The notes below the pieces were generated by a model, which was not told where the DNA came from, did no database searches, and saw only the letters and a list, made by a program, of their open reading frames with translations. A stretch of 64,000 nt of DNA, taken from the IMG/VR virus record IMGVR_UViG_3300042402_002564, positions 130,145 through 194,144 of that record; one strand, 5' to 3'. Source of the DNA: a virus. Position 1 is the stretch's first letter, and each line of letters starts with the position of its first letter. The position numbers and the translations under genes are program-made. Shown here piece after piece: positions 12,301 through 22,600 of the stretch.

Positions 12301-15025
12301 TACTACAAGTTTTGTAAGAGCGTATGAAACTAACTATATCTTTGATGATATATCAGATCAATTTAATGGTATTACTACACAGTTTACATTAAAGCAAAAT
12401 AGCTTAGATGTAGATGGTTTGACGGCAGGTAACGCTGTTATTCTTATTGATGATATATTCCAAGGTCCTCAAAGACTTGGTAACGTATTGACTAATATTC
12501 TTGGTGATTACAAAATCGAAGAATCTGCTGGCGTATCTACTTTAGGATTTACTGGCAATATAGCAAATTATAGTTTAACTCAAGACATTAATGTTAATAG
12601 AGTTCCAAAAGGTGGTGTAATTGTTTCAGTTGGTTCTTCAAATGGATTTGGATATCAACCATTGGTTTCTGCTGGTGGAACTGCAATAGTTTCAATTGCT
12701 GGCACTATACAATCAATATCAATAGGAAATTCTGGTTCTGGATATAGAGTTGGTATTCAAACTATAGTTAATATTGGAGTTCAAACATATAGTTCTGGAA
12801 CTCCTAATATAACTTTTGTTGGATATGCAACAGTATTAAATGGTAATGTTGTTGGTCCTGTAGTAATTACAAATCCAGGTAGTGGTTTTACGTCATCAAA
12901 TCCACCAGAAGTTATCTTCGATGACCCATTAAGTTATTCAAATATCCCACTAATTTATTCTTCAGATTCTCCACCAAATGGAATTGGAACTGGTGCGATT
13001 GTTGATATTGTAGTTGGTCAAGGTTCCAGTGTAATTAATTTTGAATTTAAAAATTATGGCTATGCTTATGGACAGGGAGACATTCTAACAGTTCCTGTAG
13101 GTGGTCTATCTGGAATACCAACATCTTCTGGACTACCATTTAATGAATTTAAAGTTTTTGTGGATTCCACATATAGATCTAAGTTCTCTGGATGGAATGT
13201 TGGTGATTTCTTAGTATTAGATAATATTGAACAATTCTTTAATGGAAGAAGAAGACTGTTCCCATTAAGTATTAATGGAGAAAGAATTTCTTTCTTTGCA
13301 AGACAGAATTCTGGAATTGATTTACAATCTAACCTTTTAGTATTTGTTAATGATATTTTACAAACTCCTGGAGAAGGATATACCTTCACTGGTGGTAGCG
13401 TTTTAAGATTTAGTGAAGCACCAAAAGGAGGTATCGCTGGTATTTCTACGAAAGGTGATAGATGTAAACTATTAATTTATACTGGAACACAAACCATTGA
13501 CGTTAAACAAGTTGATGTTTTACCAACTGTAAAAATTGGAGATGAAGTTCAACTTTATAATGATACAGATGAAACCTTAAATCAAGAAGATAGATTGGTA
13601 ATTGATATTAGTGCTGCAGATACAATTATTACCAACAACTATGCTGGTCAAGGTGTTGTTGCAGATGAATTATTTGAAAGACCAATTAGTTGGTGTAAAC
13701 AGACAGTAGATAAAATTATTGATGAAAATGAAGTGGCTAAAGATAGAATTTATTATGAACCAGCAATAACACCATCTACAAATATTTTACATAATGTTGG
13801 ATTAGGTTCTACTGCTATTTTTGTATCTTCACTAAGACCATTTTTTGATTATCCTTTAGAAGGAATATCTATTGATGAAAAAACTACAATAGAATTAGTA
13901 TCACAAGAAGATTTAGTTACTGCTACCGCAGAAGCAATAATTTCTGTAGGAGGAACAGTATCTTCAATATCAGTAACAAATCCAGGATTTGGATATACCG
14001 TTGCACCAATGGTTACTATACAGTCTCCAGGATATGCAACGTCAGTATCTTCTACTGCCACAGGAATAGCATCAATTTCTTCTGGTATAGTTACATCTAT
14101 TCAAGTTAGTTTTGGTGGAACTGGATATGTTTATGGTCCAGTTGAAGCATTATCAATTTCTGCTCAAGGTTTAGGGTTCCCAAGAATTGATCCATCTACA
14201 AATAGGTTTATCAAAGCTAAATTAAAATCAAAAACTGGAATTGGTGTTAATGCTACTGCTACTATTACTTTAAATCCATTTACTTATAACATTACAACAT
14301 TAGAAATAATTGATGGTGGTTATAATTATCAACTTGGTGATCAATTATTCATAGACACTTTTGATAATGTTGGACTAGCATCAACACAAAGAAAATATGC
14401 TTTGACTAGACCAATGGAATTTACAGTATCTGCCATTAAACCCCCAGTCGTTTTAGTATCCCCTCCAGCTAGAAAAATTGAATCTATATTCTCAGTCACT
14501 TATTCTGGTGATTATGGAAATATAGTTGGTGTTGGAACTACTAATGTTGGAATTTCTACAGGAGTAGTATTTGATTTTTATATTCCATTAAATTCCATTT
14601 TAAGAAGAGATTATTCTATCTTTACATCAGGAATTCAAACAGGTCAGTATTTTGTAGTTACAGATTCATCTCTAGGTAATTCTTCAGTATCTTTAACATC
14701 TTCCAATGGTGTATTGGGAATTGGTTCTACATGTTTAGATAATGTATATGAAGTTATATCAACTTCTCTAATTAATAGATATATTCCTTCTGATGGTATA
14801 ACAACAAGTGTTGTTAGAGTTGTGACAAAAATTGCTAACTATAATGGTTTGACTGGAATAGCATCTACAGCATTCTATGGCAATTATAGTTGGGGTAGAA
14901 TAGATACTCCAATTAGAACAAGACCAGTTGAATTTAACATTGAAACAAATCAATTTGTTGGCATATCATCAAATCCAATAGTAAGAAGGGCATTCCCATT
15001 AAAATATCTTGGATATATTGTTTAA
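3398..15025 (+). CDS. giant baseplate/virion structural protein with YHYH domain (gp7 position)
   Basis: One uninterrupted 3875-aa reading frame, the largest gene here, in the position of T4 gene 7 (wedge initiator, about 1030 aa). The N-terminus (LPEFLRESYPEFQQLLTEYY, residues 15-34) resembles the large wedge proteins of marine T4-like phages. Visible modules: a YHYH domain at about 1170-1335 centred on GWAYDGNPIYGPYGYG (about 1221); a jelly-roll, carbohydrate-binding-like domain at about 1621-1769 ending FYIWGAQIESG; and many beta-rich repeats containing GxGY (about 700-770, 1020-1135, 3070-3180, 3510-3660). Gly/Ser/Thr/Asn-rich linkers with GIGTT or GIGST recur. It probably forms a wedge plus an outward fibre-like extension; that is inference. 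No frameshift was noticed. Confidence 0.85.
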   Translation: MLNSRVKIRNLLEGQLPEFLRESYPEFQQLLTEYYKSSESQGAPLDLLNNIDQYVKIDNLAEITYYSELSANITENDDVILVDSTDGFPNNYGLLQINDEIISYESKTNTSFVNCSRGFSGITSYRDVDKDTLIFSTSNSDSHFSGSTVYNLSNFFLRELFKKFKSQYVPGFDNIDFFPDVNEKLFISKVKDFYSSKGAITSFEILFKALYGQIVKVVKPKDFIIQPSDADYRITRDLVVEQYLGNPENLLNLTLFQDQTESITKASGTITKIEKIYRNSKEYYQLSLDYNPDIEEFEFTIHPKTAIVSDVTQNQTYLDVDSTLGFPTSGVLSVKVDGLEYLISYSDKSSTQFLGCADVPFIPRGTRTETLDYAYAIDRFGNEVRVKVTGVISSLDYNPEETYYYRENDEIQLVSLGRLGNKPKHNEWIFNITPTYDVVSITQLTNKINGAARFRLVTKDENIFTVGDPAIIKSNTGLILDAFVISVSDKNTIDINLTVDVDKSLKYTITKDISKVNCINYPELNVLSSDVQNVYIDKNDVYVTSASLPNYYNVPLSLKDYSIVFSGEFNGEDLVLGDHPFYTGDSIFYKSQSPTNKLNIEDGIYYVKKVNESTIKLASSKSNLYNDIFISLFGTISDNKIQLSRFYNLSPKSQKLVRKISDPVDEGISYETESGQTGILKNGVEILNYKSNDFVYYGEIEDLKVTSSGDSNYDVISPPILHISDAVGSGATGVCNVVGSLKRINIIDGGYGYISEPKITIIGGNGFGASAKANLISITNSVKFNAGDQYDQVNLSNSTIGFTTDHRFFDTEQVVYKCGIQTSIGGLTNDSIYYVGVIDRFTINLYSSLKDSISGINTISFTSYGDGLHTIDSFEKRKKISSIDVISSGENYQNKTLFFNPSDVNIYSDTITIKNHRYKDKEIVNYNSTQSLISGLSSTTDYYVKVIDNDHIKLSLVGIGTSISEDFYFNKNRFISLGTKGTGIHKLIYKPITISIESPVGITTFSGQDFDAKVQAIFRGNIDSISLSNKGKHYGDEEIINYNRQPLVTLLNGDSALITPIVSNTGQVIDAIINNRGFYYNSPPELIIDGDGVGCILTPVIKDGKIVEVKIINTGFGYNKNNTFVRVVSPGSGAKFEAQIKNWRINLVERLIDTNQIRFDDGVLSLGKNERYGLQYCHPYIPRELRRKSLSTSLGEDGTVIYRNDILNDDLTLKYHSPIIGWAYDGNPIYGPYGYGDREGGLVKRMTSGYSLRPKPDRPSSYPIGLFVEDYEFSGEGDLDIYNGRYCKTPEFPNGVYAYFSTINAQKDSSGIFNGFLRPVFPYFIGNYYKSNPIRFNFDLLSNQDFIDINQTKWLRNTTPYSVFLNNSYYDGFVQPDKFIQNYPIITSTVPGFVDELKVVNFGDNYSINDNIFFNNEGSSGSGAYASIKEISGRSVQNIVYNSSVIDNVEIVPYNNSGTFIGFATEPHNLSVSDLIRIQNLSNLNTQFDGIYKVGITTNQLTLTQNIPNSSITGIVTYINVIGTLTIPDLSVNDVLGIGTEKVKVLEVDTPSSRIKVRREYDSTLGVAHSQGITIQEYPRKFFVNIGLTDISNYKLNKELYFYPAEAISIPSENVLPYSNPVDFSNWSSYVVGSGSTVTVTYYNHPAPNNTISAAKVQVGVVTSTEISGILNGPVTLSSDDYTISVFLKGQFGGEIVYLIVEDGSNFIAQQLVLTSSWKRYSVSGTANAGPHDFFVGGWGPQGYTIPESTFYIWGAQIESGNVLTPYIKTESSIVLRADNEVGTTYFSNPGFGIKEVIIPQNSIYLPGHNLNTGDTLIYKNNGNNSIQVSFATTTFPLANNSELFAVRYSDTFIGISTIKVGLGTTGSYVGIGTTALGNILTFSGYGTGLDHSFVTNYDNIISGDIYRKDAVVTTDREHGLRVSDIIDINVISGIQTTVYISYDDLNRRLLVNPRSFTALNVDTNENTISILNHGFELGFKVIHNSQTPTGGLNNAQIYYIIPISENLIKLSNNYYSSILSSTEVEFVDLTSASFGTLTPINPEIKAIANSTVIFDLSDQSLSINGVPSFDFNLYTDSQFKNKFFNTQSNLKQFNVFKSGTIGIDGGRLTLIIDENVPKNLYYTLTPINYDGASAAKLEYFEDDFNVKNNNKFSIVQSEFSKRTTITGVTTNTFRYSLVNTPEKSGYTVSEGITTYFTNSPSAIGPVYSTNVSSKGRGYRKLPTVVNISSGLGTNAIFLPASKTLGKASEVEITDIGFDYPVDYTLRPYAKFPNVFKIEPLSKFKEIKIISPGVNYFVPPQLLVLDGFTGRVNDEVDLRYQIGDIEVTIVRNTTGLYNVKPVIIPINNPNGTRISNISYNSTTKEVTVGLGISYTSEDQFPFIIGEKVIVENTNIDLVEGGRGYNSANYGYVLFEIIDANSNIGVEEDPFIVYSLQSLLGPNQSPGIYDSFESFGTVTPERYFPSFDIKLEKDSFRAGEIVTTDSGSIGVVQNYDQANEYLKIRTKYQFNVNDLIVGASSGNKGVISSVEGAEGIFDVRSNSITRKGWQKQTGYLSDGLQRIHDNDYYQYFSYSLKSPVSYEIWNPVVSNLNHTAGFKKFGELSIESFNADEVGISTSQDFGALIAISDLVEVVDLNCVKDFDVAREKSILIDETLVSNEIIFRLPFLQRYQEFIGNRVLKIDDISNQFDNNTRSFDLYSNNYPIFKVQFNASDPNIVDLADASVNLINHYFVSGEEVEYIPQDNDFNNAIEIVPTFISGIGVTTKLPPSIYVIKVDNQRIRFASSPENALLFNPVSINLTSVGIGSTHIFKSKIQNTKALITINGTIQTPIVGTAITSALSNSVGIGSTIIGVVGISSFFGGDLIQINEEIMKITAVSSASTTFTVLRSWMGTVESSHNTNDQIIKLSGTYNIIDNTINFIEPMWGNLPIGFGTTATSSGEIDYAGLTTSSRFSGRVFIRSALNQAFTTSFVRAYETNYIFDDISDQFNGITTQFTLKQNSLDVDGLTAGNAVILIDDIFQGPQRLGNVLTNILGDYKIEESAGVSTLGFTGNIANYSLTQDINVNRVPKGGVIVSVGSSNGFGYQPLVSAGGTAIVSIAGTIQSISIGNSGSGYRVGIQTIVNIGVQTYSSGTPNITFVGYATVLNGNVVGPVVITNPGSGFTSSNPPEVIFDDPLSYSNIPLIYSSDSPPNGIGTGAIVDIVVGQGSSVINFEFKNYGYAYGQGDILTVPVGGLSGIPTSSGLPFNEFKVFVDSTYRSKFSGWNVGDFLVLDNIEQFFNGRRRLFPLSINGERISFFARQNSGIDLQSNLLVFVNDILQTPGEGYTFTGGSVLRFSEAPKGGIAGISTKGDRCKLLIYTGTQTIDVKQVDVLPTVKIGDEVQLYNDTDETLNQEDRLVIDISAADTIITNNYAGQGVVADELFERPISWCKQTVDKIIDENEVAKDRIYYEPAITPSTNILHNVGLGSTAIFVSSLRPFFDYPLEGISIDEKTTIELVSQEDLVTATAEAIISVGGTVSSISVTNPGFGYTVAPMVTIQSPGYATSVSSTATGIASISSGIVTSIQVSFGGTGYVYGPVEALSISAQGLGFPRIDPSTNRFIKAKLKSKTGIGVNATATITLNPFTYNITTLEIIDGGYNYQLGDQLFIDTFDNVGLASTQRKYALTRPMEFTVSAIKPPVVLVSPPARKIESIFSVTYSGDYGNIVGVGTTNVGISTGVVFDFYIPLNSILRRDYSIFTSGIQTGQYFVVTDSSLGNSSVSLTSSNGVLGIGSTCLDNVYEVISTSLINRYIPSDGITTSVVRVVTKIANYNGLTGIASTAFYGNYSWGRIDTPIRTRPVEFNIETNQFVGISSNPIVRRAFPLKYLGYIV

Positions 15026-15031
15026 TAAATA
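15023..15031 (+). promoter_or_regulatory. late promoter box upstream of gp8
   Basis: TAATAAATA overlaps the stop codon of the giant wedge gene and ends 23 nt before the gp8 ATG. It matches the T4 late consensus over ATAAATA and has the usual spacing. It would allow gp8 and the following genes to be made independently of the 11.6-kb upstream gene. Confidence 0.6.
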
Positions 15032-15053
15032 GAACAAAATAAGCTAATAGGCA

Positions 15054-16637
15054 ATGTCTGCAATTATAACTGATCAATTGAGAATTAAAAATGCTAGGTC
15101 ATTTATAAATGAAATTAGATCTAGTGATAATTCATATTACACTTTTATTGGTCTTCCTAATGCGTCGGAAATAAGTTCTACATGGGATTCTTATCCACCC
15201 CCACCAAAAGATAGTTTTAATGAACAAAATGATTATTGGGATAGTATTATAGCATTAAAAAAAATTGGAGTAGATGATGTAAGGCCAGTTGTTAGAAGAA
15301 TTCCCTGGGTTTCTGCTACAATTTATGATATGTATCGTCATGATGTAACACGAACTAATCTATCCAGACCATCCAATAAAACTAGTTTATATTCTTCAAA
15401 CTTTTATGTAGTTAATAGCGAATACAGAGTTTATATTTGTTTAAATAACGGGGTAGATCCAGAAAACCCAAACGGAAGACCATCATTAGATGAACCTAAA
15501 TTTACAGATTTAGAACCAAGATCTGCTGGTATTAGTGGTGATGGTTATATTTGGAAGTATTTGTTTACTATTAGTCCAAGTGATGTAATAAAATTTGATT
15601 CTATTAATTTTATTCCATTACCAGTTGATTGGGAAACAAACACCGATTATGCTTCAGTTAGAAATAATGCTTTAAGTAGCGGACAAATAAAAATTTCTAC
15701 TATTACTAATAGAGGATTTTTAGTTGGTCCACCAAATACAACTTACTCTAGAGTACCTATAAAGGGTGATGGATTTGGTGCTGAGGCAACAATAGTTGTA
15801 AATAATGATTCTAAAGTAGAATCAATTACCATTACTAATGGTGGAACAGGATATACATACGGTTCAGTAGATTTAATTGGTGGAAATGTACCTTTAGGTA
15901 ACACCACACCAACTTTTGATGTTATTATTCCTCCAAGTAATGGACACGGATATGACATTTACAGAGAACTTGGTTCTACAAATGTTCTAATTTATTCTAG
16001 AATAGAAAATAATGATCAAAATCCAGATTTTGTTACTGGGACAAAAATTGCTAGAATTGGTATTGTAGAAAATCCAAACTCATTTGAATCAAATACTATT
16101 TTGACTGATGATAGAGCTAGTGGTGTTTATGCCTTAATGTTAAAAGGATTAAGTCCAAATACTGATGATTATAAGATAACTACTTTTCAACCAAATGCAA
16201 TTATAACTCAGACAGTTGGTACTGGTGTAACAGCAGTTGGAAAAGTAATTTCATATGATCAAACAACAGGAGTTTTGAGATATTGGCAAGACCGCACAAT
16301 GGTCGGTTTTAATACAGATGGAACACAGAATCAATCTCCAAAATATGGATATAATATAAATCGTTTTACTTCAGAAATTACTGGTTCTGGCACATTAAGA
16401 ATTGTTGGTGGTAATAAAGATTTATATATTGATTCTGGATTTGGTTCAGAAAACAATCCTGGTATAAGTACTGTCATAAATAATAAAACATATTACCTAG
16501 GACAAACTTTTATTAGTGGGGTATCAAATCCAGAAGTTCAAAAATATTCTGGAAATATTCTTTATGTCGATAATAGACCTTCGATAACAAGATCTATAAA
16601 CCAAAGAGAAGATATTAAAGTAGTGTTGCAATTCTAA
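15054..16637 (+). CDS. gp8: gp8 baseplate wedge subunit
   Basis: Wedge protein that in T4 dimerises and binds gp7 and gp10. At 527 aa it is longer than T4 gp8 (334 aa). Shared landmarks with T4 gp8: a Pro-rich SYPPPPKDS segment (about 45-53), the motif ISGDGYIWKYLF (about 159-170, T4 has GDGYVWEYLF), and the C-terminal LYVDNRPSITRSINQREDIK (about 503-522, T4 has MIYMENRPPI). The extra length lies in the middle and includes a TNGGTGYTYG module (about 260) like those in the neighbouring giant proteins. It starts under its own late box and is followed 6 nt later by the DUF4815 gene. Confidence 0.92.
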   Translation: MSAIITDQLRIKNARSFINEIRSSDNSYYTFIGLPNASEISSTWDSYPPPPKDSFNEQNDYWDSIIALKKIGVDDVRPVVRRIPWVSATIYDMYRHDVTRTNLSRPSNKTSLYSSNFYVVNSEYRVYICLNNGVDPENPNGRPSLDEPKFTDLEPRSAGISGDGYIWKYLFTISPSDVIKFDSINFIPLPVDWETNTDYASVRNNALSSGQIKISTITNRGFLVGPPNTTYSRVPIKGDGFGAEATIVVNNDSKVESITITNGGTGYTYGSVDLIGGNVPLGNTTPTFDVIIPPSNGHGYDIYRELGSTNVLIYSRIENNDQNPDFVTGTKIARIGIVENPNSFESNTILTDDRASGVYALMLKGLSPNTDDYKITTFQPNAIITQTVGTGVTAVGKVISYDQTTGVLRYWQDRTMVGFNTDGTQNQSPKYGYNINRFTSEITGSGTLRIVGGNKDLYIDSGFGSENNPGISTVINNKTYYLGQTFISGVSNPEVQKYSGNILYVDNRPSITRSINQREDIKVVLQF

Positions 16638-16643
16638 CAAACC

Positions 16644-19600
16644 ATGCCAAAAGAAACTAATTTAAATGTATCCCCATATTTTGACGATTTTGATCCAGAA
16701 AAACAATATTATCAGGTTCTTTTTAAACCAGGATTACCAGTACAAGCAAGAGAGTTAACCTCTTTACAGTCCGTACTACAAAATCAAATTGAGCAGTTAG
16801 GAAACCATTTATTTAAAGAGGGTTCTGTAGTTATACCTGGTCAAATTAATTACAATAATAGTCTTTTTGCAGTAGAAGTAGAATCAGAATATCTCGGAAT
16901 CCCCTTTGCAAGTTATGCTAGTGAGTTGCTAGGTAAGGTAATAAGGGGAGAAAATTCTAATGTAAGTGCAAAGGTAGTTCTAATAATAGGTCCAGAATTT
17001 TCGGAAAGAGGATATCATACAATTTATATAAATTATCTCAGTTCTGGAACTGATGAAAGACAAGCATTTGCTAATGGGGAAACATTATTATTAGAAGAAA
17101 ATTTAGTATTAAATAATTTAAACTTCCAATCTGGACAAGGATTTGCTATTACTGCACCTACAGATTGTACTAGTACTGGTTCTGCACTATTTTTATCAGA
17201 GGGAATTTATTTTCTTAGAGGATCTTTTGTTAAAGTTGATGAGCAAGTATTAATATTAGAGCCACACGCAAATAATCCATCCTATAGAGTTGGATTTGAA
17301 ATATTAGAGGAAGTTATTACTTCTTCTCAAGATCAATCTTTAAATGATAATGCTAAAGGATTTAATAATTATGCAGCACCAGGTGCTGATAGATTAAAAA
17401 TAACTGCATCTCTTACTAAAAAACCTTTAGATTCTGAAAAAAATGAAAATTTTATAGAATTTTTAATAGTAAGAAATGGAACAGTTTCTCATATTAATGA
17501 AACACCAGAATATAATGTAATTGTAGATGAATTAGCAAGAAGAACATATGACCAATCTGGTGATTTTTATGTAAAACCATTTTCAATAGTTTCTAGAGAA
17601 TCTTTAAATGATAGTAAAGGTAATAATGGAATTTTTAATTCTAATCAGTTAACTTATGGTAATTTAACACCAAATTCTAGCTTGGGTGTTTACAAAATAT
17701 CTCCAGGTAAAGCATTCATTAAGGGATATGAAGTAAACGTAAGAGGAGTTACTTTTCTAGATTTTGAAAAAACAAGAACTACAAAAACTTTAGAGAATCA
17801 AAAAATAAATTTCATTACTGGACCAACATTAACTTTAAACAGAGTTTTTGGTGCTCCAACAATTGGATTTACAACCGATAATACAATTAGTTTAAGAGAC
17901 CAAAGAATAGGTGTAGCACATTCAATATTTGCAGGAAAAGAAATTGGTGTTGCTAGAGTATATGATTATGCCTTAGAATCTGGTTCTTATTCTTCTTTTG
18001 ACCAAAATCTAAATGAGTGGGATATTGCACTGTATGATATTCAGACTTATACTGAAATTACATTAAATGAACCTTTAACATTAACTGCACCAACTTTTAT
18101 TGAAGGAAAATCTAGCGGTGCAACTGCATACTTAAGATATAATACCACTTCTGGAATTATAACCGCATATAATGGTCAAGGAAAATTCATTTATGGTGAA
18201 AAATTAATATTTAATGGAATCGAAGGAAACCGAGTATCTACAGCAATTACTGCTTATAGTATTGATGATGTAAAATCATTATACTCTTTAGTTGGATCTG
18301 GCATTACATTTAACGCGGATGTCAAACCACAATTAAAATTATCATATGGTCAAGTTAGAATATCTCCAAAATCTGGTGCAGCACCAGGAATTTGTACAGT
18401 AACTTCAAATGATTTAGTATTTTTAAATGCAGTAAAGCCTGGTGATTTAGTATCATTTACAAATCCAGCAATTAATAATGCACAATTAAAAACGTTTGCA
18501 AAAATTGTAAGCGTAACTGATGATTTTAACATTATAATTTCTGGAATAACAACAGTATCTAACATATGTGATGGTGGATTACCAACATCTCAAATTACCC
18601 CTGTAGATTTTTCTATTTTAAAATCTAAATTCCAATCATCATCAGATAATACTTTATATACACCATTACCTAAAAAATGGATATCTAATGTTAATTTAAC
18701 AAATTCTAATTTGACAATTAGAAAAGAATTTGATGTAACTATTACTGCAAATACAACTAATACTATTCAAGCCGATGAAGATGAATTTTTCTTACCTTTT
18801 GATGAAGAAAGATATGTTTTAGTAAATTCTTCTGGGTATATTGAGCCATTAACTCCAGATAAATTTAGATATACTAATGGAAACAGAGAAATAAGAATCT
18901 TTGGTGTAAACAGTGTTGGATCAGCAAGATTAATTGCAACTCTAGAAAAAATCAATATAAAAAATAAAGTAAAAAATATAAGTAGAGTAAATTCAATAAT
19001 TGTTAATAAATCAAATCTTGCCCAATCAGGAATTGGTTCTACAACACTAAATGATGGATTATCTTATGGAAATTATGGATATGGATTAAGAGTTCAAGAT
19101 AAAGAATTGTGCTTGTTAGTTCCAGACGTAACTAAGGTATATGGAATTTTTGAATCTTCAGACACCACAGATCCAAAATTACCAAGAATATCATTGTTCA
19201 ATTTAAATGGACCTACTGGAAGAGTTGACGATTTAATAATAGGTGAAGAGTTTATCGGTAGAGAAAGTGGTGCTGTTGGTATATTTGTAAACAAAGTAGA
19301 CAGTTTGAATTTAGAATTTATATACTTAAATGAATTAAGATTAAAGTTAAATGAAACCATAGAGTTTAAAGAAACAAGTATTAGAGGTGTTGTTAATGGA
19401 TTTGTTGAAGGTGATTCAAATATTACAAATAGATATCTTTTAGACAGTGGACAAAAAGAGACTATTTGCGACTATTCAAAATTGATTAGAATTACTAATA
19501 ATAAAGAACCAAAAAGAAAATTAAGAATTATATTTGAAGCATCCCAATATTCATCTTCAGATAGTGGTGATTTAACAACAGCATCTTCATATGATCAAAT

Positions 19601-22600
19601 AAATTACTGCGACTTACCTTTAATTAATGATAGTACTAGACTTACTGATATTTTAGATATTAGACCAAGGGTATTACCATTTAATCCAGAATCTAGTGTT
19701 TCACCATTCGAATTCTTTGGCAGAACTTTTTCAGAAGAGAATAATTCATCAAAAAATATAATTGCATCTGATGAATCTATAACTTTAACTTATTCATTCT
19801 ATTTACCAAGAATAGATAAAATTTATTTGAATAAGAATAGAAGATTCCAATTAATCAATGGTATTCCTTCAGAGAATCCATTACCACCAATTCCAATTGA
19901 CGATTCATTGGAAGTTGCAACAATAAATCTTCCACCATATATTTGTAACGCTAATTCTTTAGATATATCATTAAAACAGCATAAGCGTTATAGAATGCAA
20001 GATGTTGCCCAACTTGAAGATAGAATCAAAAACTTAGAATATTACACCGCATTATCATTATTAGAAACAAATACAGAAAATTTATTTGTACCTGATGAAA
20101 ATGGATTATCTAGATTTAAATCTGGAATTTTTGTAGATAATTTTTCAACTAGAAATTCTCAAGTAAAAGTAGGTCCAGTAAAAAATAGTATTGACCCAGC
20201 AAATCTAGAATTGAGACCTTCACCATTCACAACAGAAATTGATTTACAAATAGGTTCTAAATCACTTATTGGTATTGGTACTACCGCATCCCCAATTGCA
20301 GACACAAAATTTGTAAATGATCTCGTTGGAAATAATGTAAGAAGAACTGGACAATTAATTACACTGGATTATGATGAAGTAGTTGAAATAAAACAACCCT
20401 TTGCGACAAGAGTTGAAAACGTAGTTCCTTACTTAGTAATATCTTATAAAGGAACTATTGAATTATTCCCATCTTCTGATATTTGGATAGACCAAGTAAG
20501 ATTAGAACCACAAAGATTAGAATTAGACCTGTATACAGAGTCTAGAGAAGAATTAATACATTCTGGTTTCGATCCACAAACAGGTTTAACTCCAGTAACA
20601 TGGGATGCTTGGGAAGCTACTTGGACAGGTAGTACTACATCAGTACAAAATTCTGCAGTATTTGCTGGATCTACTTCTAATCAAATAGGAAGAACTATAA
20701 CAACAACAAATACTTTCCGAAATATTCAAACAACAACAGTAACTAGAACTGGAACTGAAACTAGATCTGGTTCTCAATTGAGATTAGCTGAACAAGTTGA
20801 TGTTGTTAATGAAGGAGATAGAGTTGTTAGCACTTCTGTCATTCCATTCATGAGATCTAGGAATGTTGAATTTACTGGAAAATCATTTAGACCTTTTACT
20901 AGACTATACACATTTTTTGATGGTGTAGATGTAAATAGATTTGTTTTACCAAAATTAATTGAAATTGAAATGATCACTGGTAAATTTAATGTTGGTGAGA
21001 TTATAACTGGTAGAATGTCAACTGGAACTGAAACTGAAATTAATGACTCTACTCCATTTATAACTTTTAGAGTTGCAAAATCAAATCATAAGTATGGTCC
21101 TATTTCCAATCCTACAGATACATTTACTGTAAGTCCATATAATCAGTCATATACAATTCCAGAAGAATATTCTAGTTCTTCAATTCTTCTTAATGTTGAT
21201 ACTGCATCACTATCAGATATAACTCAAGGTTTGTATAGAGGATTCATACAAACAGGTATGAGATTGAGAGGTGAAGAGGGTGAAGCAGTTATAACAAATG
21301 TAAGATTGTTTACAGACCATGTAGGGACTCTTATAGGTTCATTCTTTATTCCAAACCCAAATATTATATCAAATCCATCTTTTGAAACTGGAATTAAATT
21401 ATTTAAATTAACAAGTAGCTCTACAAATAGTTCTGTTGGTGGACTTGTTAGCACAGATGGTGAAGAGCAATATTTTGCTCAAGGTACAATTAATAATCAA
21501 CAAGAAACTATTAGAACTACTAGAAAACCAAGATTTGATGAAGAGACAGTAAGTGAATCTAGAGCGGCAGTAGATGTACAATCAACTACTGCAGTAAGTA
21601 CATTTACAACTGTTAGTACTATTACATTACCGCCACCACCACCACCAGATCCACCATGGGGAGGAGACCCACTAGGACAATCATTCTTTATTACTAATAA
21701 TACTGGAGTTTTTGTAACTGCTGTTGATGTTTTCTTTAATACTAAAGACGAAACACTTCCAGTAACAGTTCAGCTTAGACCTGTTGTTAATGGTGTTCCA
21801 TCTACAGAAGTATATCCATTTGGTGAAGTTGTTGTTGAATCTAAAGATGTTGTTACTTCTTCAGACGGTTCATTACCAACTAAAGTATTATTCCCTTCCC
21901 CAATTTATTTAAATCCAAATTCAGAAAATGCTATTGTATTATTAGCACAATCATATGAATACACTGTTTGGATTTCTAGAATGGGTGAAATTGACATTGG
22001 TACTTTATCTCAACCAGAATCTAGACAGGTTCTAGTTTCTGCACAACCAATGCTTGGTTCTTTATTCAAGTCACAAAATGGTTCCACTTGGACACCTAGC
22101 CAATATGAAGATTTAAAATTCAATCTATATTCGGCAAGATTTAAGGGTAGTAATGGATCTATAACATTCTATAATCCAGAATTATCAGAAGGTAACGCAC
22201 AAATTGCAACTCTATTAAAAGATTCTTTAGAATTTAATGCTAAAAAAATTATTGTAACTTTAAATGATACTGTAGATTTATCTGGAGTAGATTTGGGTAA
22301 TACTATTATTCAAATGAATAATAATGCTTTTGCAAATTATGTTGGTGCTGGTGGTTCTGCTTCTGGAAATTTAAATATTGTTAATCCTGGTATTGGATAT
22401 ACACCATCTAATGGTTCATCGTTTACATTCACTAATATTCCTCTGGTATCTTCTACTGGAAATGGTAAAAATGCGACTGCTAATATTACTATTGGAACTG
22501 TTAATGGATTAAATGGTGTTGCTATTGCTGCAACAATATCCAATGGAGGTTCTGGTTATCAAATTGGCGATGTTCTTACAGTTGAACAAATCGGTTCTGA